DNA of 64,000 nucleotides from Paenarthrobacter ilicis (GCF_016907545.1 NZ_JAFBCD010000001.1:3782001-3846000), one strand, 5' to 3'; shown: positions 33,999-42,929, counted from the stretch's first letter. Notes: generated by a model from the sequence alone, not told the origin. Made by a program: numbers and translations.

Positions 33999-35075
33999 CT
34001 ATTCGCCCTCAAGCAGCCCTGACGATTCCCGCACTATCAGCTGCGGAGCCAGGTTCACCCGCCGCAGCGCAGGGGTCAGTCCGGACCCCTGCTTGCCGGC
34101 CAGGCGCTCCATGCACATGGTGACGGCGGCGTGGCCCACGTCCCGCTTGGGCGGCGCGATGGAGGTCAGGGGAACGGCGGCGAGGTCCGCCACTTCGTCG
34201 TCGTAAGCCACAATCGCGAAGTCCTGCGGGACAGCGACTCCGGCTTCGTCGGCAATATGGATCAGCGTGATGGCTTCCTCATCGGGCAGCACCAACGCCG
34301 CTGTGGTTCCGGTGTGTCGGCAGTCGTCCAGGAAAGAGGCCAGCTCGGTCTGGTTGTTGCCGCCCACGGGGCCGAGCCGTTCGTACTCGAGGATGGGCGC
34401 GTCAGTCTCCAAACCGAGTTTGGAGACCATCCTGGCGTAGCTTTCCCGGAGCCACGGCGCGGTGGGGCTGGCGGCTATCGCCAAGCCGATCCTGCGGTGT
34501 CCCCGTGCCGCCAAATGTTCAATGGCCAGCTCGGCACCGTAGGCGTGATCGGACATCACCGACTCAAAAGCCCGGCTGGACCTTTCCACCAGGATCACGG
34601 GGATGTCCAGTTCGTCCAACAGCTCAAAGGTGGGCGAGCCCGGCTCCACCGGACCCGCGGAGGCCAGAAGGATCCCGTCCACCGAGTTGGCCACCACCCG
34701 CTGCAGCTGACGATACTCGTCCTCCACAGAATAATTGCTGACGCCCAAGATGAGACGGGCATTCAGCGCCCGGGCAGCAGCTTCGGCGCCGCGGATGATC
34801 TCCGGGAAGTAATACCCGGTGGTCGGCACAATCAATCCCAGGGTGGCGAGGGGCTGACGGGACCTCCGGTACTCGGCTTCGCCAGGACGCTCCGAGGGGT
34901 TCCTGACCGCCCCGCCGTGGACCCGGCGGAGCAAGCCCTGTCCGGCAAGCTGCGTCAGGTCCCGGCGGATGGTCATGGTGGAGAGCCCCGTCTTGGCGGC
35001 GAACTCGTTCACTGTCAACGATCCCCGCAAATCCAGTTCACGCAGGATTTTCCCGTGACGTTCCCCGCTGAGCAT
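33999..35075 (-). CDS. DeoR-HTH/LacI-core transcriptional regulator
   Basis: A 358-residue chimera. Residues 1-57 form a DeoR-type winged HTH (RHGKILRELDLRGSLTVNEF, then STMTIRRDLTQL); the remainder is a LacI/GalR periplasmic-binding-like effector domain from about residue 77. It converges on the FGE gene with a 6-bp gap. TGTTCGAA-type sites lie upstream of this gene and upstream of both propeller genes and ABC module 2, making it the best candidate regulator of module 2. The ligand is presumably a sugar. Confidence 0.88.
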   Translation of the reverse strand: MLSGERHGKILRELDLRGSLTVNEFAAKTGLSTMTIRRDLTQLAGQGLLRRVHGGAVRNPSERPGEAEYRRSRQPLATLGLIVPTTGYYFPEIIRGAEAAARALNARLILGVSNYSVEDEYRQLQRVVANSVDGILLASAGPVEPGSPTFELLDELDIPVILVERSSRAFESVMSDHAYGAELAIEHLAARGHRRIGLAIAASPTAPWLRESYARMVSKLGLETDAPILEYERLGPVGGNNQTELASFLDDCRHTGTTAALVLPDEEAITLIHIADEAGVAVPQDFAIVAYDDEVADLAAVPLTSIAPPKRDVGHAAVTMCMERLAGKQGSGLTPALRRVNLAPQLIVRESSGLLEGE

Positions 35076-35117
35076 GCCGACTCTCTTTCCGGATGAGGCG
35101 TTGATGGATCAGGTCCA

Positions 35118-35126
35118 GTTCGAACA
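35118..35126. promoter_or_regulatory. TGTTCGAA-type site upstream of the DeoR/LacI regulator
   Basis: GTTCGAACA on the plus strand (TGTTCGAAC on the minus strand) lies 43 bp before the regulator start. It matches the core of the sites at 21339, 37345 and 37365, suggesting autoregulation. Confidence 0.4.
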
Positions 35127-35150
35127 AGCATAGGTGACCGAATGAGCGCG

Positions 35151-37172
35151 TTACTTCCGCGGATGATCGTCGATCCGCACAAGGTTTCGTCCGCGCATCG
35201 TGTACAGGTAACCATCCTCGTCAGTGTTGATGTGCGATCCGCTGTACCAGCCGCCGTCGATGTCCGCCACCACGGTGGCCACAGCGAAAGTCTTCGGATC
35301 GAATCGGAAAACATGCGTGTTGGAGACGCCGTACACCACGCCCCGGTTGGCCACCAAGGCTGCGAAGCCGGTGCTGACCGCGGTGATGTCGGATCGGTGT
35401 ACCACCGTACGCTTGGGGAGGTCGATGACGAACATCCAGCCCTTGCGGGTCACACCGTAGAGGTACTTTCCCTGCACAGCCAAAGCGGAGATACCTGCGC
35501 CGGAGCCAGCATCCAGCCGCCACAGTTCCTTGCCGGCGACGGGATCGAACGCCACCACAGTCCCGGCACCGTCCACCCCGGAATTGCCGCCGCCCACATA
35601 TGCGATTCCATCCCGCGACGCCACGGCCCGAAGTAACTGGACCTTGTCGATCGGGTTCGGGAAGAACCCCTTCTTTCCGGTCCGTGGATCATAGGTCCAC
35701 AGCGAACCGCCGCCCTCGGTGTCGGCCTGCACTGCCACGAGCACCAGTTTGTTGACCTGATCCCAGCACACATCCAAGGGCCGGTTTTGCTCCTTGGGGA
35801 ACTCGGCCACCTGCGAAATTGCTTTGCCGTTGCGCGGATCGTAGCTCCAGATCCCCTGCCCGCTGTATTGGCCTGTGTATAGGACACCGTCCACCACCAC
35901 TGCGTCTTTCGCTTCGCCGGGGGCGGTCATGTTGGTCACGGCGCCGGTCTTCAGCGAGCGGCGGGAAATGACACCGTTGCCGCCCACGTAAACGTAGCCC
36001 GCTCCGGCGGCGATGCCCATGACCGCTTGCGGATCGGACGGCGCACCGGCCTCGCCAAGGTCCGTGGTTGTGGTGGTGCCGTTCGCCGGGTCAATTTCGG
36101 CCACGAAGCCATAGCCCGAGGTCACCAGCAGCTTGCCGGCCCGGGCGTCGACGCCCCAAATTTCGCCCAGTGACGGGCCTTGGTACGGCGTTGCAGTGAT
36201 CGCGTTGGTGCTGGGGTTATAAGCCAAAAGCCCGGTCTCGTTCGCAAAGTAGACATTGCTTCCCAGGGCGGCGAAGTTTTTCGCGGTCTTTCCCTGCGAT
36301 GTCGCCACCACGTACGACGACGGGTCAGCCACCTGGAGTGCCGCCATCTTGGTGTCCTCCACCGATCCCGCCGAGGAGACGATCACCTGGTCCCCCACTA
36401 TGCCCAGGTCCCGGATGCTGGGGTCCACCAGCATTTCCTTGGGAGTGACATTCTTGAAGGTCCTGGCTGCATGGTCGTAGGCGAACAGGCAGGCACGGCT
36501 GGCACCCCCGCCGCCGTTGAGCGTGCTGCCCGCACCGAAGAAAATGGTGGCATCGGTGGCCGCGACGGCCCGGGCCAGGGTGGCTCCCGGATCAGGAATG
36601 CCCAGGCTGGCAATCTGGTTGGTGGTGGGATCGTACTCCCACAGCGCCGGGGCCGTGGGGCTGCCTCCGCCTACCACGTATACCCGCCCGTTCGGGGCGA
36701 CGCTGATGTCGCGCACATCGCGATCGCCGATTCTGCCCAGTGCCGTTGCCTTAGTGGCCGGGCTGGACAAGTCCCAGCGGAACAGGTTCGGTTTGGTGCC
36801 GGCGTCTTTCTGCAGCACGCCTGCATAGAGGTACCGGCCCGACGCGTCCGCCGCGAGGGTTTGGATGGAGTGCCCGTTGCTGAGTTCGGTCTGCCCGGTC
36901 ACCTTGCCACTGGGAACATGGAAAGCGATGATCCGCACGGGGTCCAGGTTCCGCGAACCGATGTACAGCGTGTCGCCCACCAGGAGACCGCTCATCAGTG
37001 AGAACTGCACGACGGCGGGGCCCAGGTCCAGAATTTGCGTGGCCTTGGGATCGGGGCCTCCTTGCGCGCCGGCCGATGCCTTCTGTCCGGCCGCCAGGCC
37101 CAGAATGGCGGCGAGCGACGCTGCTCCGCCTGCCTGCAGGACCAGGCGCCTGCTGATGTTGGACGTATCCAT
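35151..37172 (-). CDS. Tat-exported PQQ/YVTN-type beta-propeller protein (copy 2)
   Basis: A 673-residue paralogue of the product of 21479-23494. The N-terminus SRRLVLQAGGAASLAAILGLAAG is a Tat-type signal with cleavage likely near AxA at about 34. The mature protein has at least seven propeller-like repeats. Examples are YIGSRNLDPVRII, YLYAGVL, VYVGGNGVISR, LDVCWDQVNKLVLV and AVQGKYLYGVTR, all with counterparts in copy 1. No catalytic residues are recognised. It diverges from the second ABC operon with TGTTCGAA-like sites between. The ATG at 37172 has AAAGGGAG upstream. Confidence 0.8.
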   Translation of the reverse strand: MDTSNISRRLVLQAGGAASLAAILGLAAGQKASAGAQGGPDPKATQILDLGPAVVQFSLMSGLLVGDTLYIGSRNLDPVRIIAFHVPSGKVTGQTELSNGHSIQTLAADASGRYLYAGVLQKDAGTKPNLFRWDLSSPATKATALGRIGDRDVRDISVAPNGRVYVVGGGSPTAPALWEYDPTTNQIASLGIPDPGATLARAVAATDATIFFGAGSTLNGGGGASRACLFAYDHAARTFKNVTPKEMLVDPSIRDLGIVGDQVIVSSAGSVEDTKMAALQVADPSSYVVATSQGKTAKNFAALGSNVYFANETGLLAYNPSTNAITATPYQGPSLGEIWGVDARAGKLLVTSGYGFVAEIDPANGTTTTTDLGEAGAPSDPQAVMGIAAGAGYVYVGGNGVISRRSLKTGAVTNMTAPGEAKDAVVVDGVLYTGQYSGQGIWSYDPRNGKAISQVAEFPKEQNRPLDVCWDQVNKLVLVAVQADTEGGGSLWTYDPRTGKKGFFPNPIDKVQLLRAVASRDGIAYVGGGNSGVDGAGTVVAFDPVAGKELWRLDAGSGAGISALAVQGKYLYGVTRKGWMFVIDLPKRTVVHRSDITAVSTGFAALVANRGVVYGVSNTHVFRFDPKTFAVATVVADIDGGWYSGSHINTDEDGYLYTMRGRNLVRIDDHPRK

Positions 37173-37256
37173 GGGAACTCCCTTTGTGTGAGATGTGTGA
37201 ACGGGGGTCGTGTCCAGAAGTTCTAGCAGTCGGAAACAAACACCGTCCAGCATTTC

Positions 37257-37270
37257 TGTTCGTTCAAACA
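37257..37270. promoter_or_regulatory. Imperfect operator-like palindrome upstream of propeller gene 2
   Basis: TGTTCGTTCAAACA reads as TGTT-x(6)-AACA with half-sites TGTTCG and CAAACA. It resembles the TGTTCGAA family and lies 85 bp before the propeller gene 2 start. Confidence 0.35.
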
Positions 37271-37344
37271 CAATCAATCCACCGGTGCAGCAGCCTGATC
37301 AACAATTGCCGCTAGGGGACGGTAGTCCCTGGTTCATCTCCTAT

Positions 37345-37379
37345 GTTTGAAAATGTTCGAAACATTGAAGATGTTCGAA
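37345..37379. promoter_or_regulatory. Double operator-like region upstream of ABC module 2
   Basis: GTTTGAAAATGTTCGAA (37345-37361) repeats the site at 21339. It overlaps the palindrome AATGTT-CGA-AACATT (37352-37366), and a second copy, TTGAAGATGTTCGAA, follows at 37365-37379. This pattern suits a dimeric DeoR- or LacI-type regulator controlling the divergent propeller 2 and ABC genes. Confidence 0.6.
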
Positions 37380-37462
37380 GCAGCAGCTTTTATGGACTCA
37401 CTGCACTGTGGTCCCAACCACAGAACTCCCCCTCGCATCGCAAGTCTTCAAAGGAGAACACC

Positions 37463-38776
37463 ATGAAGCGTCGCCAACTTTTCGCAGGAGTGGCTGGCCT
37501 TGCAGCCAGCACCCTCCTGCTCGCCGCCTGCGGCACCGGCCCGGACCCGGCGTCCGCGCCAACACCTACCGAGGACCCCAGCGGCTCCGTCACGTTCTGG
37601 TCCTCACTGGCCGGCATGGACAAGGTGGCAGCGGCCTTCAACGCCAGCCAGGACAAAATCAAGGTCACGTTCGAGACCATTCCCAACGGAGCCAATGGTG
37701 GCTACGCCAAGCTGTCCACCGCCATCACGGCGGGCAATGGTCCGGACGTTTCCACCATCGAATACCCCCAGCTGCCGCAATTCGTCAGCAACGGGCAAGT
37801 GGTTCCCTTGGATGGACTGATCAACAAGGCCTCCACAGTGGAAAAGCTCACGGACGAAACCAAGGCACTGGTCCAATTCGGCGACAAGACCTTCGGCCTC
37901 CCCTACGACGCGGCCCCAATGATCATGTGGTATCGCAAGGACATGCTGGCGAAGGCCGGCGTCGAGGTCCCCAAAACCTGGGACGAATTCGAAGAAGCAG
38001 GCAAAAAGCTCAAGGCCGTGGAGCCCAACGCCTACCTGGCCAGCTTCAACCCCAACGAGGTCGCGGCGAGCGCAGGACTGGCGTGGCAGGCGGGCGCCAA
38101 GTGGTTCGGCACCGAGGGCGACAGCTGGAAAGTGGGCATCAATGACCAGGCCACCAAGAAGGTAGCCACCTACTGGCAAAAGTTGATTGACCAGAAGATC
38201 GTCAAGGTCAGCCAGGCCTACAGCGATGAGTGGAGCCTGGACCTGGCCAACGGCAATGTGGTGGGGGTGGTGGGAGCGAATTGGAGCGCCACTGGCATCC
38301 AGAAGCGCACTGAAGCCAGCGGACAGAAGGGCCAGTGGATCGCGGCCGAGCTCCCCAACTGGGGTTCGGATGCTGGAGCGTTCTACGGAGGCTCCAGCTT
38401 CAACGTCACCAAGAGCAGCAAGAACCCGGCTGCTGCAGCCAAGTTCGTCGAGTTCCTCACCACCAGCCCGGAAGCCATCAAAGCCCGCGGCAACACCGGT
38501 TCGGCTTTCCTGGCATTCCCCGGGCTGACTCCCGTGGCCCAGCAGGCCTACGACGCCAGCTACTTCGGCAATGACATCTACCAGGTCTTCACCAAGGCCT
38601 ACGGAACCATCACGCCGGGCTGGCAGTGGGGACCCAACTGGGATTCCACCAACACCGCCCTCAAGGACGCCTACGGGAAGTTGACTACCGGCGGCACGAT
38701 CGGCGCCGCAGTGGACACCGCGCAGGAGTCAACCGTCTCCGGCCTGAAGCAAACGGGCCTTTCCGTTACCGAATAG
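37463..38776 (+). CDS. ABC sugar transporter, solute-binding lipoprotein (module 2)
   Basis: A 437-residue family-1 binding protein. The signal peptide ends in the lipobox LAAC (Cys23), followed by a Pro/Thr linker and the mature start SGSVTFWSSLAGMDKVAAAF. The ATG has AAAGGAG upstream. A stem-loop separates it from the permease genes, as in many binding-protein operons. The ligand is unknown; the parallel with module 1 suggests a related sugar or a different fragment of the same polymer. Confidence 0.92.
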   Translation: MKRRQLFAGVAGLAASTLLLAACGTGPDPASAPTPTEDPSGSVTFWSSLAGMDKVAAAFNASQDKIKVTFETIPNGANGGYAKLSTAITAGNGPDVSTIEYPQLPQFVSNGQVVPLDGLINKASTVEKLTDETKALVQFGDKTFGLPYDAAPMIMWYRKDMLAKAGVEVPKTWDEFEEAGKKLKAVEPNAYLASFNPNEVAASAGLAWQAGAKWFGTEGDSWKVGINDQATKKVATYWQKLIDQKIVKVSQAYSDEWSLDLANGNVVGVVGANWSATGIQKRTEASGQKGQWIAAELPNWGSDAGAFYGGSSFNVTKSSKNPAAAAKFVEFLTTSPEAIKARGNTGSAFLAFPGLTPVAQQAYDASYFGNDIYQVFTKAYGTITPGWQWGPNWDSTNTALKDAYGKLTTGGTIGAAVDTAQESTVSGLKQTGLSVTE

Positions 38777-38784
38777 CCACCCCG

Positions 38785-38812
38785 CCGGGAGCTTCCCACG
38801 GGGAGCTCCCGG
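38785..38812 (+). promoter_or_regulatory. Intercistronic stem-loop after the binding-protein gene
   Basis: ccgggagct pairs perfectly with agctcccgg around a 10-nt loop, between the binding-protein stop and the permease ribosome site. It probably stabilises the upstream mRNA or partly terminates, giving more binding protein than permease. Confidence 0.6.
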
Positions 38813-38829
38813 CCAGCTAGGAGAATCCC

Positions 38830-39756
38830 ATGGCCATCCAGGCCCCCACCAAGCGCCGCCCCGGCCGCGCGCTGGCAGGAACCGGCGGACCAACCGCAGC
38901 CTTGTTCCTGGTTCCGTTCTTTGTCGTCTTTGCCCTCGCCATGGTCGCCCCGGTGATCTACTCGCTGGTTCTGAGCTTCCACGCACAACAAAAGTCAGGT
39001 CTCGGGTTCAGCGAACCCAAGACCGTTTTTGTCGGGCTTGAGAACTATGTCCAGGTGTTCCAGTCCCAGACGTTCATGGAAGGGATCGGCCGGCTCGCGC
39101 TGTACTGCCTTATCTACATCCCCTGCATGGTGGGCGGCGCCGTGGCGTTCTCCCTGCTGCTGGATGCCACAGTCGCACGGGCCCGTAAGCTGTTCCAGCT
39201 TCTGGTATTCCTTCCGCACGCGGTCCCAGGCGTGATCGCAGCACTCATCTGGGCCTACCTTTACACTCCCGGCATCAGCCCCCTGGTCCAAGTGCTCCAG
39301 AGTGGGGGCATTCAGCTGAACTTCCTGGATGCCCACCTGGTGCTTCCATCGATCGTGAACATCGGCGTCTGGGAGTGGACGGGTTATAACGTGATCATCC
39401 TCTTCACCGCGCTGCAGGCTGTTCCCCGGGAGATCCTTGAAGCAGCCCGCGTTGACGGGGCAGGTGAGATCCGCGCGGCCGTCAGCATCAAGTTCCCGCT
39501 GATCCTGCCGGCACTCAGCGTCATCATGCTGTTCACCATCATCGGCACGCTTCAGCTCTTCACTGAGCCCTCCATCATTTCCAAGGCCACCGCGTCGGTG
39601 ACCAGCACCTGGGTTCCCAACCTTTGGGCCTACGACGCCGCTTTTATCCGGCACAACCTGAACCAAGCGGCCGCTGCATCGATCATCATTGCCGGGCTCG
39701 CCGCGATCCTGTCCCTGGCCGTCACCCGCTTCAGCTCGAGGATGAACAAATCATGA
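38830..39756 (+). CDS. ABC sugar transporter permease 1 (module 2)
   Basis: A 308-residue permease with six helices and the EAA loop ILEAARVDGAGEIRAAVSIKFP. A long first periplasmic loop follows helix 1. The ATG is preceded by CTAGGAGAATCCC. It overlaps the next permease by 4 nt. Confidence 0.93.
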   Translation: MAIQAPTKRRPGRALAGTGGPTAALFLVPFFVVFALAMVAPVIYSLVLSFHAQQKSGLGFSEPKTVFVGLENYVQVFQSQTFMEGIGRLALYCLIYIPCMVGGAVAFSLLLDATVARARKLFQLLVFLPHAVPGVIAALIWAYLYTPGISPLVQVLQSGGIQLNFLDAHLVLPSIVNIGVWEWTGYNVIILFTALQAVPREILEAARVDGAGEIRAAVSIKFPLILPALSVIMLFTIIGTLQLFTEPSIISKATASVTSTWVPNLWAYDAAFIRHNLNQAAAASIIIAGLAAILSLAVTRFSSRMNKS

Positions 39757-40685
39757 GCGCCACCACTCTCTCCCGTCCCAACAGCGGGATCCAGCAGCCC
39801 ACTCCACGGAACCGCAACCGCGCCGGCAGCAACAACGGCAGAGCCCGCGCCGGTGGATTCGCCAGCAAACTCACCGTCAACGGACTGCTGATCATAGGTT
39901 CCGCGTACATGGTGGTGCCCGTTCTGTGGCTGGTCTTCGCCTCCACCAAGAACTCCGCAGACCTGTACGGCACCAGCGCTTACGCCCTGGGGAACTTCTC
40001 GCTGTGGGACAACATCGCAGCGGTGGCACAGCAGGACAACGGCCTGTTCTTCCGTTGGCTGGCCAACTCTGTCCTCTATGCCGGCGTAGGCGCCGTGGTG
40101 GGCGGACTGATTTCCGTGATGGCCGGGTATGCGTTCGACAAGTTCCAGTTCCGCGGCAAGGATTCACTGTTCGGCTTTGTCCTGGTGGGCGTGCTGATCC
40201 CCAACACGGCAACGGTCCTGCCCATGTACCTGCTGGCCTCGGTCTTTGGGATCACCAACACTGTGTGGGCCATCCTCATCCCGGTACTGTGCAATCCATT
40301 CGGCGTCTATCTGGCCAGGGTGTACTCGTCCTCCTACGTGCCCGGCGAGACCCTGGAGGCCGCCCGCATGGATGGCGCGGGACCCATCCGCAGCTTCTTC
40401 TCCCTGGGCCTGCCCATGATGATGCCCGGCTACATCACCATTGCACTGTTTCAATTTGTGGGAGTGTGGAACAACTTCATGCTCCCCCTGGTGATGCTGC
40501 AGGACCAGAAGTTGCTTCCAGTCAGCGTGGGCATCTCCATCTGGCAGGGCTACTCCGTGCCGCAGCCGGAGTTCACGCCCATGGTGATCACCGGATCGCT
40601 GTTGTCCATCATTCCGCTGCTGGTGGCGTTCATCCTGCTCCAGCGATTCTGGAAATCCGGCCTCACTGCAGGGAGCGTCAAGTGA
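39753..40685 (+). CDS. ABC sugar transporter permease 2 (module 2)
   Basis: A 310-residue permease with an Asn/Arg-rich cytoplasmic N-terminus of about 40 residues, six helices and the EAA loop LEAARMDGAGPIRSFFSLGLP. It completes the membrane part of the second importer. No ATPase gene is nearby. The stop overlaps the GTG start of the dehydrogenase gene by 4 nt. Confidence 0.93.
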   Translation: MSATTLSRPNSGIQQPTPRNRNRAGSNNGRARAGGFASKLTVNGLLIIGSAYMVVPVLWLVFASTKNSADLYGTSAYALGNFSLWDNIAAVAQQDNGLFFRWLANSVLYAGVGAVVGGLISVMAGYAFDKFQFRGKDSLFGFVLVGVLIPNTATVLPMYLLASVFGITNTVWAILIPVLCNPFGVYLARVYSSSYVPGETLEAARMDGAGPIRSFFSLGLPMMMPGYITIALFQFVGVWNNFMLPLVMLQDQKLLPVSVGISIWQGYSVPQPEFTPMVITGSLLSIIPLLVAFILLQRFWKSGLTAGSVK

Positions 40686-41695
40686 ACCACACACCTCTGA
40701 ACGTCGCTTTGGCCATGGGGCCAGGCGTTGCGCCCCGGATCTTCCCACCGCGGAGGCTGGCCCAGCTGGCACCTGAACTTCTGCTCCTGGACCAGGAACC
40801 CATGGAGGAGTTCACCAGCAGCAAATCCCGGAATCTCCTGGGCATCACCGACATCCTCATCACCGGCTGGAGTTGCCCCACCATCGACGAGGCAGTCCTG
40901 GAAGCAGCGCCCCGGCTCAGGCACATCATCCACGCCGGCGGCACCGTGAGGCACCATGTCACGGACGCCTGCTGGGACCGCGGAATCCAAGTCAGCACAG
41001 CCGCGGACGTCAATGCCGTGCCCGTTGCCGAGTACACCGTGGCCATGATCCTGCTCGCCAACAAGCGCGTCCTCCAGTTGGCCAGGATGCTGCACGCGGA
41101 AAAGGACACCGTTGAGCCGGACCTGGTGTTCCCTGATATGGGGAACTACGGAAAACGCGTGGGCATCATCGGCGCATCTAAAATCGGTCGCCATGTCATC
41201 AGGCTCCTGGCGTCCTACGACCTCGAAGTGGTTGTCTCCGATCCCTATCTGGACGACGCCGGGGCCGCTTCCCTCGGCGTCGAAAGCGTCAGCTTGGACG
41301 AACTGGTGGCGACTTCCGACGTCGTAAGCCTCCACGCGCCGTCGTTGGCCTCAACGGAGAACCTCATCAACGCCGGGCTGATAGGCCGCCTGAAGGACGG
41401 CGCAACGTTCATCAATACCTCCCGGGGTGAGCTGGTGGACCAGGCAGCACTGCTGGCGCGCATCCAGCAAGGCACTGTGTACGCCGTCCTGGACGTGACA
41501 ACGCCGTGGGTGCTGCCTGCCGAATCCGCGTTCTACACCCACCCAAACGTTCTGCTGACTCCGCACATGGCGGGCTCCCTAGGAACAGAGCTGGAGCGGA
41601 TGTCTGCCAGCACCATCGAGGAGGCGTTGAGGGTTGCCCGGGGCAAGCCGCTCCGCCACGCGCTGCACGCCCAGGATCTGGCCATCACGGCGTGA
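40682..41695 (+). CDS. D-isomer-specific 2-hydroxyacid dehydrogenase family protein (copy 2)
   Basis: A 337-residue oxidoreductase with the Rossmann motif GIIGASKIGRHVIR, the Arg in NTSRGELVD and His in LLTPHMAG. The usual active-site Glu region reads DVTTPWVLPAES, so the Glu position appears changed (compare DVFDDEPLP in copy 1) and activity may differ. GTG at 40682 overlaps the permease stop; an ATG at 40718 is also possible. Together with copy 1 it shows that each transport module carries its own dehydrogenase. Confidence 0.82.
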   Translation: MNHTPLNVALAMGPGVAPRIFPPRRLAQLAPELLLLDQEPMEEFTSSKSRNLLGITDILITGWSCPTIDEAVLEAAPRLRHIIHAGGTVRHHVTDACWDRGIQVSTAADVNAVPVAEYTVAMILLANKRVLQLARMLHAEKDTVEPDLVFPDMGNYGKRVGIIGASKIGRHVIRLLASYDLEVVVSDPYLDDAGAASLGVESVSLDELVATSDVVSLHAPSLASTENLINAGLIGRLKDGATFINTSRGELVDQAALLARIQQGTVYAVLDVTTPWVLPAESAFYTHPNVLLTPHMAGSLGTELERMSASTIEEALRVARGKPLRHALHAQDLAITA

Positions 41696-41701
41696 TTTTG
41701 G

Positions 41702-42123
41702 GGCTGCGCTCTGGCGCTGATCAGCGTGGCCCCGCCCGAGCTTGAATTCCATGAGATCGACATCAAGGATCTTCCCCTCTACAGCGCCGATTACGACGCC
41801 GACTTCCCGCCGGCGGGCCGCGCGCTGAAGAACGCCATTGACTGGGGTTCGCGTCCGTGGGGCACCAATTCCTTCGCCCGCAAACCGGCGGGCATCATCG
41901 GGGCCTCGCCGGGTGGCATCGGGACAGCTGTCATGCAGTCCTCCATGCGCAGTGTGCTCAGTTTCCTGGATGCGCCGCAATTGAACGCACCGGAGGCGTA
42001 CATCCGCTTTGTACCGGAAGCGTACGACGACGGTTCAGTGACGACGACGGTTCAGTGAGGGACGACGCCACCGCGGCGATTCTGCGCCACTATGTTGAGG
42101 AATACAGCGCCTTTGCCAGCGGG
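41702..42123 (+). pseudogene. NADPH-dependent FMN reductase/quinone reductase remnant
   Basis: The reading frame encodes ALISVAPPELEFHEIDIKDLPLYSADYDADFPP, then LKNAIDWGSRPWGTNSFARKP and GIIGASPGGIGTAVMQSS, all FMN-reductase family blocks. Three lesions are visible. The N-terminal flavin-binding strand (about 25 residues with GSLR) is absent. The segment that normally carries TPEYN is missing between PPAGRA and LKNAID. An exact 17-bp tandem duplication at 42024-42057 shifts the frame and creates a TGA; removing one copy restores DDATAAILRHYVEEYSAFA, the expected C-terminus. It lies between the glycan island and the HAD gene. Confidence 0.85.
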
Positions 42124-42233
42124 TCCTGGCGGCGAACGCACCCGGTCACATCGGCGACCGCGAGCCCGATTCCGGGAAGCTCACGCGGTAACGGTGCGCG
42201 GGGCTCGTGGTGTGGCCCCGGGAGCAGCGGCCG

Positions 42234-42929
42234 TCAGGCAATCCCATCGGCGAGCTTCCCGATGAGGCTCGATTCAAGGTGCTCCAGCAGCTGACGCGGG
42301 TTGTCGTAGACCTCGACGGCACCTGCGTCACGGAGTTCCGCCTCACAGATGCCTCCGCAGGTCAGGGCAATGACGGGGATACCGAGCGCAGAGCCGGCCT
42401 TGACGTCCCACACGGCGTCGCCTACAAAGACGGCATTGGCGGGGAGCACGTCGAGCTTTTCAAGGCAGGCTTCCAGGATGTCCGGTGCCGGCTTGCTTTC
42501 CTGGGCGTCATTGGAGCTGGTCCACGCATCGATCGACGAACCGGAGTCCAGCAGATGGCGACTGACCTCAAGGTCGCGCTCCTGCGCCGAGGACGCCAAC
42601 CCAACAGCCAGTCCCGCAGCGGAGCACGCCGCAAGGAGGTCGCGGACGGAATCGAACGACCGCAGGGCAGGCCAGTACGTCGAGAACACTGCGCCGTGCG
42701 CGGACTTCAGATCTTCCTGCATGTCCTCGGTGCAGTCCGGGACAAGACTCTGGATGAGCTTGTCACCGCCCATGCCTACCTTGCGGTGGATGGCGGACAT
42801 TTCAACGTCCAGGCCCTCCCTCCGGAACGCCTGCCACCACGCCAGGGCGTGGAAATAGCTGGAGTCAATAAGGGTCCCGTCCACGTCGAAGAGGACGGCC
42901 CGCTTCCTGGACGCGGCCTCAACTGCCAC
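42234..42929 (-). CDS. HAD-superfamily phosphatase (subfamily IA)
   Basis: A 231-residue hydrolase with motif I FDVDGTLIDSS (nucleophile and acid Asp), motif II in VGLASSAQ, a Lys in ESKPAPDIL and motif III in VFVGDAVWDVKAG. The helical cap lies between motifs I and II. Phosphoglycolate-phosphatase-like activity is typical; the substrate is unknown. The start is placed at the GTG at 42929 (AGAGGTGG upstream), overlapping the previous gene by 11 nt; the longer frame has no support. Confidence 0.85.
   Translation of the reverse strand: MAVEAASRKRAVLFDVDGTLIDSSYFHALAWWQAFRREGLDVEMSAIHRKVGMGGDKLIQSLVPDCTEDMQEDLKSAHGAVFSTYWPALRSFDSVRDLLAACSAAGLAVGLASSAQERDLEVSRHLLDSGSSIDAWTSSNDAQESKPAPDILEACLEKLDVLPANAVFVGDAVWDVKAGSALGIPVIALTCGGICEAELRDAGAVEVYDNPRQLLEHLESSLIGKLADGIA

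Noticed and set aside
27240..40685. Missing ATPase genes as evidence of broken transporters
   Set aside because: Actinobacterial sugar importers commonly share one MsiK-type ATPase encoded elsewhere; all binding proteins and permeases are intact.
24845..41695. Island as a recently acquired mobile element
   Set aside because: No integrase, transposase, tRNA or flanking direct repeats were seen, and codon use looks like the surroundings.
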